A stretch of DNA of 64,000 nucleotides from Catonia carolina. Lineage: Eukaryota; Arthropoda; Insecta; Hemiptera; Achilidae. A program made the translations under genes and the position numbers. The notes under the pieces are model-generated. The model was not told the origin of the DNA, did no database searches, and saw nothing but the letters and a program-made list of their open reading frames with translations. Below are positions 59,756 to 64,000 of this stretch, piece by piece (positions within the stretch are counted from its first letter, which is position 1; each line of letters opens with the position of its first letter). Location of the stretch: the NCBI GenBank assembly GCA_035578175.1, contig JAQMRL010000006.1:27050393-27114392 (forward strand), written 5' to 3'.

Positions 59756-60318
59756 TGGTTTAAAGCTGAACGACAAAATGTGCTTAGGAATTTCCTATTA
59801 GAGTTTCTTTGTCCAGCATTGTAAACATTATGATTTGAAGCATTATCCTTTAAAATGTAATAAGAAAAATGAAAAAGAAATTCTAATTTTAGTATTATAA
59901 GTCTTGGAGATATTCCATAATGCGGTGTAAAGTCACCAGAAGAGTAAAAATGGTGGGATATAGTAATCTCGCTCTAGGCAATTTATTACTATGGTTGTAA
60001 GCCATTGCTCCCTCTTTACTTCCATAGAGCAGACGCACTACCTATCCGAGACCACCACGTGGAGGTCGCATCTCGAAATCTGGACCTTACCGACCATCCC
60101 CGGGAGAAACATTTGCGGGTTTTGATAGCTCCAAACTTTTTTCAGTGCAAGAGAACGAAAACTTAATGTACTGAACCAAATTCAAACAAATAATTACAAA
60201 CTTTAAGGGCTTTTATGAAGAGCAAAAACTGAACACCAGGTGGACAGAAGAAAGAAGACAGCCCTACAGTGAGTGAAAGCTGAAGCAGTGTGCAAAAGAG
60301 CTTCCAGAAACGTCTAAA

Positions 60319-60800
60319 ACAGTAGGTCTCAACCTTTTCTCGGTCACGGCACACTATTCTGTGTAGAGAGCTCCCGTGGCACATTACCGTACGAGTTAGA
60401 AAGAAAAAATACCCAATGATAGCAACAGAAGCAGTTAATAACCTGTTAAATTTTTCAACCACCAACTTGTGCGAGCTGTTCGATAAAAAATAAACATAAA
60501 AAAAACAAGAAGCAAAAAACAAGAAGAGACTTATCTCAGTTGAAAAAGAAATGCGTGAGTGTTTGTCTTCAATTCTACTACGAATTGAACTTTTATGTAA
60601 GTCGCGACAAGCTCAAGTTTCTCATTAATAACTCTTAACTAATCAATTGTAAAGAATAAGTCAATAAATCCCCTATAAAATAAGTTTTTAAATATTATTC
60701 TCTTATTCTTTTTAAAAAAAATATGTTAAGTGATATTACAGTATTTTAATTTTTTATCACAAAGTCTCAGAAATTTCCGGCACACCCGTTGAAAACAATG
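60319..60800. mobile_element. hAT-like nonautonomous element
   Basis: CGTCTAAA flanks both ends (60311-60318, 60801-60808), the 8-bp duplication typical of hAT. The left end acagtaggtctcaacctttt, followed by cacggcacac, and the complement of the right end cattgttttcaacgggtgtg resemble the common hAT terminus cagtg-tctcaacc. The 119-residue minus-strand open frame across it has no domain and is probably chance. Confidence 0.75.
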
Positions 60801-60978
60801 CGTCTAAAGTCACCTCACGTGTAGTTTCTAAAATCGGCCCTATACGAACAAACATGAAAATAATAATTATAAGGCTTAACTGGATCAGGTGACATCTTTC
60901 ATGTTTTTTCTTCTCATGGTGCCTCTCCTTTATGAAGGTTGGCGAGCATCATGGCATGCTTACTTTATTGGTAGCTAT

Positions 60979-61160
60979 TTTTATTATTTTATTTTATTTT
61001 ATTTTTATTAAGTGATGATGCCTACATAAGCCTTGGGCTTGTGCGTAGGTAATGATATGCGGTGATTTACAGATGAAAAAATGCCAGACCTGACCGGGAA
61101 TCGAACCCGGGACCCCGGCATAGTAGCCAGTTGCGCTGACCACTACACCACGGGCCGGCC
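60979..61160 (-). mobile_element. SINE-C with 12-bp TSD
   Basis: ATTGGTAGCTAT at 60967-60978 and 61161-61172. The complement of the B box, gggaatcgaacccggga, is intact, making this the youngest-looking SINE-C. Confidence 0.85.
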
Positions 61161-61269
61161 ATTGGTAGCTATCCGAAGTTATCTTTTGTTAAACCATACT
61201 CTCAGGTTGGTTATCCATGAAATAAATGGCCAAATCATGTTTAGAGTTATATATTTCAACTTAAAAAAA

Positions 61270-62235
61270 AAGAAGTGTAAAATACTCACACGACTTTTTC
61301 TTGCCAATGTAAATACGAGTAATAAAAACTATAACTTATGCATAGTCATTAGTAAACAATGCAAAATGAAAAACAAAAGCTAATTTTTATCACCAGTGAA
61401 TGACGCAAAATGAACAAAATCAAAATGACGCAAAATCAACCTCGGTAGAACTTAAAAATTCGAAACATTACTAATTGACGCTAAATTAGGCTCTGTAGAA
61501 AAAAATGTTGAAACAAAAGTTTTAGATTGTATTTAAATTCCTATAACTCTGATTATTATGAACACTTTTGTTGTAAAATGCATACTAAGGCCGCAATCTT
61601 AAAAAAAATCTTTTTTTTAATAGATTTTGGTGAGCGAATACAGAAATCATTAACTGACGCTACGCTAAGCGTTATAGAAAAGCGTTCGAAATAGAGGTTG
61701 TAGTTATTTTGTTTTAAGTTCTTTGTGAAGTTGTTATCTTAATTTTTTACAACTTTGATTAGGCTACATATACTTTTTCCCTTAAATGCATACTAAGGAA
61801 AAAAAACATTTTTATCACGACAGCAACCCCCCCCCCTCAAGAATGTCAGCAGCTATGGCACTTAACCTATCTTGTAGAGCACAAAAAATGTAGTAAATGA
61901 GGAAATTTAAAAAAAAATCGTTGGAGCCGTTTATAAAAAATTGCAAAAAGTGAAAAATTTCACGATTATACTACTACTTCCGGTTTACCAATTTTGATGA
62001 AAACGTTTTTGTCGGGTCCGTTAGTGGTACCTAACTTAAGTTTCAAGTTTCAACAACGTACGGAATTTCGTTCTTGAGATATTTTGTTCACACACACAGA
62101 AAAATTGGTAAAAATATATTTTTGGGTTCAGGGGGCCTGAAAACGTGTATTTTTGGTGAAAATTTGATTTCAAAAAAATCGACATGAAAACAATAGCTAC
62201 TTTCCTTCCCTGTTCATTTATATAGGGCAAGTAAT
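61270..62235 (-). repeat. Family F copy F6
   Basis: gtgtaaaatactcacacgac and tttcttgcca at the left; gtttcaagtttcaacaacg, aatatattttt and ttcccttcctgttc-like end at the right. More diverged than F4 and F5. Confidence 0.7.
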
Positions 62236-63211
62236 AATTAAACAGATTTGAATGAGAATTTATCGAACGTAAAACAAGATTATTAGGAATTTTTTAAAAT
62301 AAACTCTATCGCCTGAATTCCATTGGGTTACAAACAATTTTAAATGGAATAAAATTACACATGGTATTCTCCATTTGTTTGATAATAGAAAGGAAAATAA
62401 CCAAAAAACTTAACCTAATTTTTTACATAAATCTAAAAAAGGAAATTAGTGTAATAGAATCGAGTTTTCGTTGAGTTTTCCTGGGTTTTACGGGCTTTAA
62501 AAGGAATACAAATCTTTCCCAAGCGGGAGTGAAATGCTGAAATGTATTAATTTTATTATACTGTATATTTCTGTTTAATAAAATAAAATACATGGAACTT
62601 AATAAAATATTTTAACAAATTTGATAAAATTATTTTGTTAAAAACTGTATTAAATTTTAATGAAATATTTGAAGAATTTCATATCCTAAATTTTCCACAA
62701 ATATTTTAGCATGTAAAACTTCATACTTTTTAAAAATATTTTCTGTAAACTTATTTTTGTATCAAAATAAAATTTTTAAGAAATAAATTCAATGAAACAA
62801 CCAGTGAAGGATTTACAAGAGCTTTTTAACTGTCAAATAGGTTTCTATTCTGTCATAGGGATCTTTATGCTCTATATACGAAGTGACGGATTAAATTTGG
62901 CACAGTTATCAGAATAAATATCTCTTTAGAATTTAAATACGTATAAATACATGATATGTATTTTAATTCTAAATTTAGTTATTGGTTTTACAACTAGTAA
63001 TTTTTTAGGGAAATTTAAATTACATTTAGAAAGATATTTTATTTGATTTTTCATCCTTTTGTTGCTTTTACTTACATACATTAATCATTCCTAACGTTTT
63101 CTTGTAGAATGGAATTTTTTAATCGTATTACATAATAAATTCCGTAATAATGTCTATCATACTCAAAGAATGTTAATATAACAAAAATAGGCCTACATTG
63201 AAGTTTTTTAA

Positions 63212-63400
63212 TCCCTAATGTATGTACGTTAAAATCTGTTCAATTATGAACAATAAGCAACCCAATAACCCAATTAGATAAGGATGATACGCATGACGTG
63301 TAAATGAGGTGTAGTCTTGTACAGACTCAGGCCGATTATTCCTGAGAAACTATGGCTCTGTAATAAAGAAAAGTCTAAATCTGTATAAAAGACTAACTTT
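63212..63400 (-). mobile_element. SINE-E copy, head lost
   Basis: aatgtatgtacgttaaaatc ... cctgagaaactatgg, then a deleted middle and gtataaaag. Confidence 0.65.
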
Positions 63401-63520
63401 ACTAGTCATTGAAATTTAGCACAAATTTATAACAAATTTGACTAAATTTTTATTTTATTAAAATTTATATAAAACATTATTAACCCGATAATTTAAAAAA
63501 CACAAGCATGATTTTTGGGA

Positions 63521-64000
63521 TTTTTTACTTTATCTTGCCCTATAGGAATATAAAAGGAAGGAAAATGAGTTTATACCAAAAATACTAGTTTTCAGGCCTA
63601 CTGAACACAAAAAATATGTTTTTAACGATTGGTGTGTGTGTGCGCGTGCTCGTGCGCTCGTGTTGTGTGTATGAGCAAAACACCTCAAGAATGGAATGGT
63701 TCGAAGTTGAAACTTGGAATGTTTTAAAACGATATATTTTTCAAAATCGGTCAACCGGAAGTAGTAGTTAATTTTTGCGATTTTTCACTTTTTTGGCTTC
63801 TACGATTTTTGTAAAGGAGATTTTTACTAAACTTTTTACGCTCTGTAAGATAGGGTAAGCGCTATGGTCTGTTGAAATTCTTAGAGGCTCTCGTCTCGTG
63901 GTAACTTTTTTTTAAGATTACGCCGTTGTTACGTGTTTAGGGTAAAAGTATACTGATTAAAATTACAGTAAATTAAAAAACCTACAACTGTTATTTTAAA
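63521..64000 (+). repeat. Family F copy F7, runs off the window
   Basis: actttatcttgccctatagg, then a (gt)n stretch, then aaaatcggtcaaccggaagt and aagatagggtaagcg. Confidence 0.7.

Larger units (their letters stand above)
56012..64000 (-). other. Region upstream of exon A (5' intron of Zasp-like gene)
   Basis: No PDZ or ZM coding exon was recognised here; they are expected above 64,000. The region holds a SINE-C piece (56420-56531), a P-like element in a SINE-E, further SINE-E copies, a hAT-like element (60319-60800), a SINE-C, and family F copies F6 and F7. 58215-58785, 59040-59440, 62240-63200 and 63405-63515 are AT-rich without recognised content. 60000-60130 is GC-richer and unassigned. 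Confidence 0.5.

Noticed and set aside
60163..60522. 119-residue minus-strand open frame
   Set aside because: Hydrophobic, no domain, and crosses the end of the hAT-like element at 60319; best seen as chance.
61081..61135. tRNA-like sequences in the many gggaatcgaacccggga blocks
   Set aside because: They are B boxes of tRNA-derived SINEs with tails and target duplications, not tRNA genes; no full cloverleaf was recognised.

Overview
The window is AT-rich, intron-dominated animal DNA. It carries one recognisable host gene, on the minus strand: an orthologue of the insect PDZ/LIM Z-disc protein Zasp52 (ALP/Enigma family). An arthropod, most likely an insect, is suggested by the closeness of the LIM exons to fly Zasp52, by a mariner relic, by TTAA-flanked piggyBac-like MITEs and by several tRNA-derived SINE families. 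I cannot fix the order; a large-genome hemipteran is only a guess.

Host gene. Reading from high to low coordinates, six exons join in phase with GT-AG borders: A (56011-55831, start of LIM1), B (44002-43814, rest of LIM1), C (37572-37461) and D (24714-24579) (Pro/Ala/Ser linker), E (14493-11580, a 2.9-kb exon for a disordered linker, ending in the first zinc knuckle of LIM2) and F (467-281, rest of LIM2 and start of LIM3). Together they give about 1,240 residues. The PDZ and ZM exons should lie above 64,000, and the last LIM exons below position 1. A seventh exon, E' (7513-7420), has the same entry and exit phases as E and also ends in a Cys-x2-Cys knuckle, so it looks like a mutually exclusive alternative. 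Using E' gives a short isoform (about 300 residues in this window) with an intact LIM2. A 27-bp phase-neutral microexon candidate lies at 23132-23106.

Introns (6-13 kb) and the upstream region are filled with repeats. There are at least four tRNA-derived SINE families, called B, C, D and E here, plus a GGCC-starting short repeat A and a short interspersed repeat G. There are seven copies of a roughly 1-kb family F. There are also many TIR elements: three piggyBac-like (TTAA), pogo-like and mariner (TA), hAT-like (8-bp duplication), a TIR element with a MADF-like remnant, and a P-like element with a THAP domain and leucine-zipper ORF. Many are nested with readable target-site duplications, so relative ages can be ordered.

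The points of most interest are: the E/E' alternative-exon pair that swaps the first half of a zinc finger; the P-like element at 56676-58011, which keeps only the DNA-binding and dimerisation parts of a transposase (like a KP-type repressor); long near-perfect palindromes in the Zasp introns next to alternative exons; a strictly alternating purine-pyrimidine tract of about 109 bp; and a five-unit tandem array of a SINE tRNA head. Family names and boundaries are from reading by eye; no search was run.
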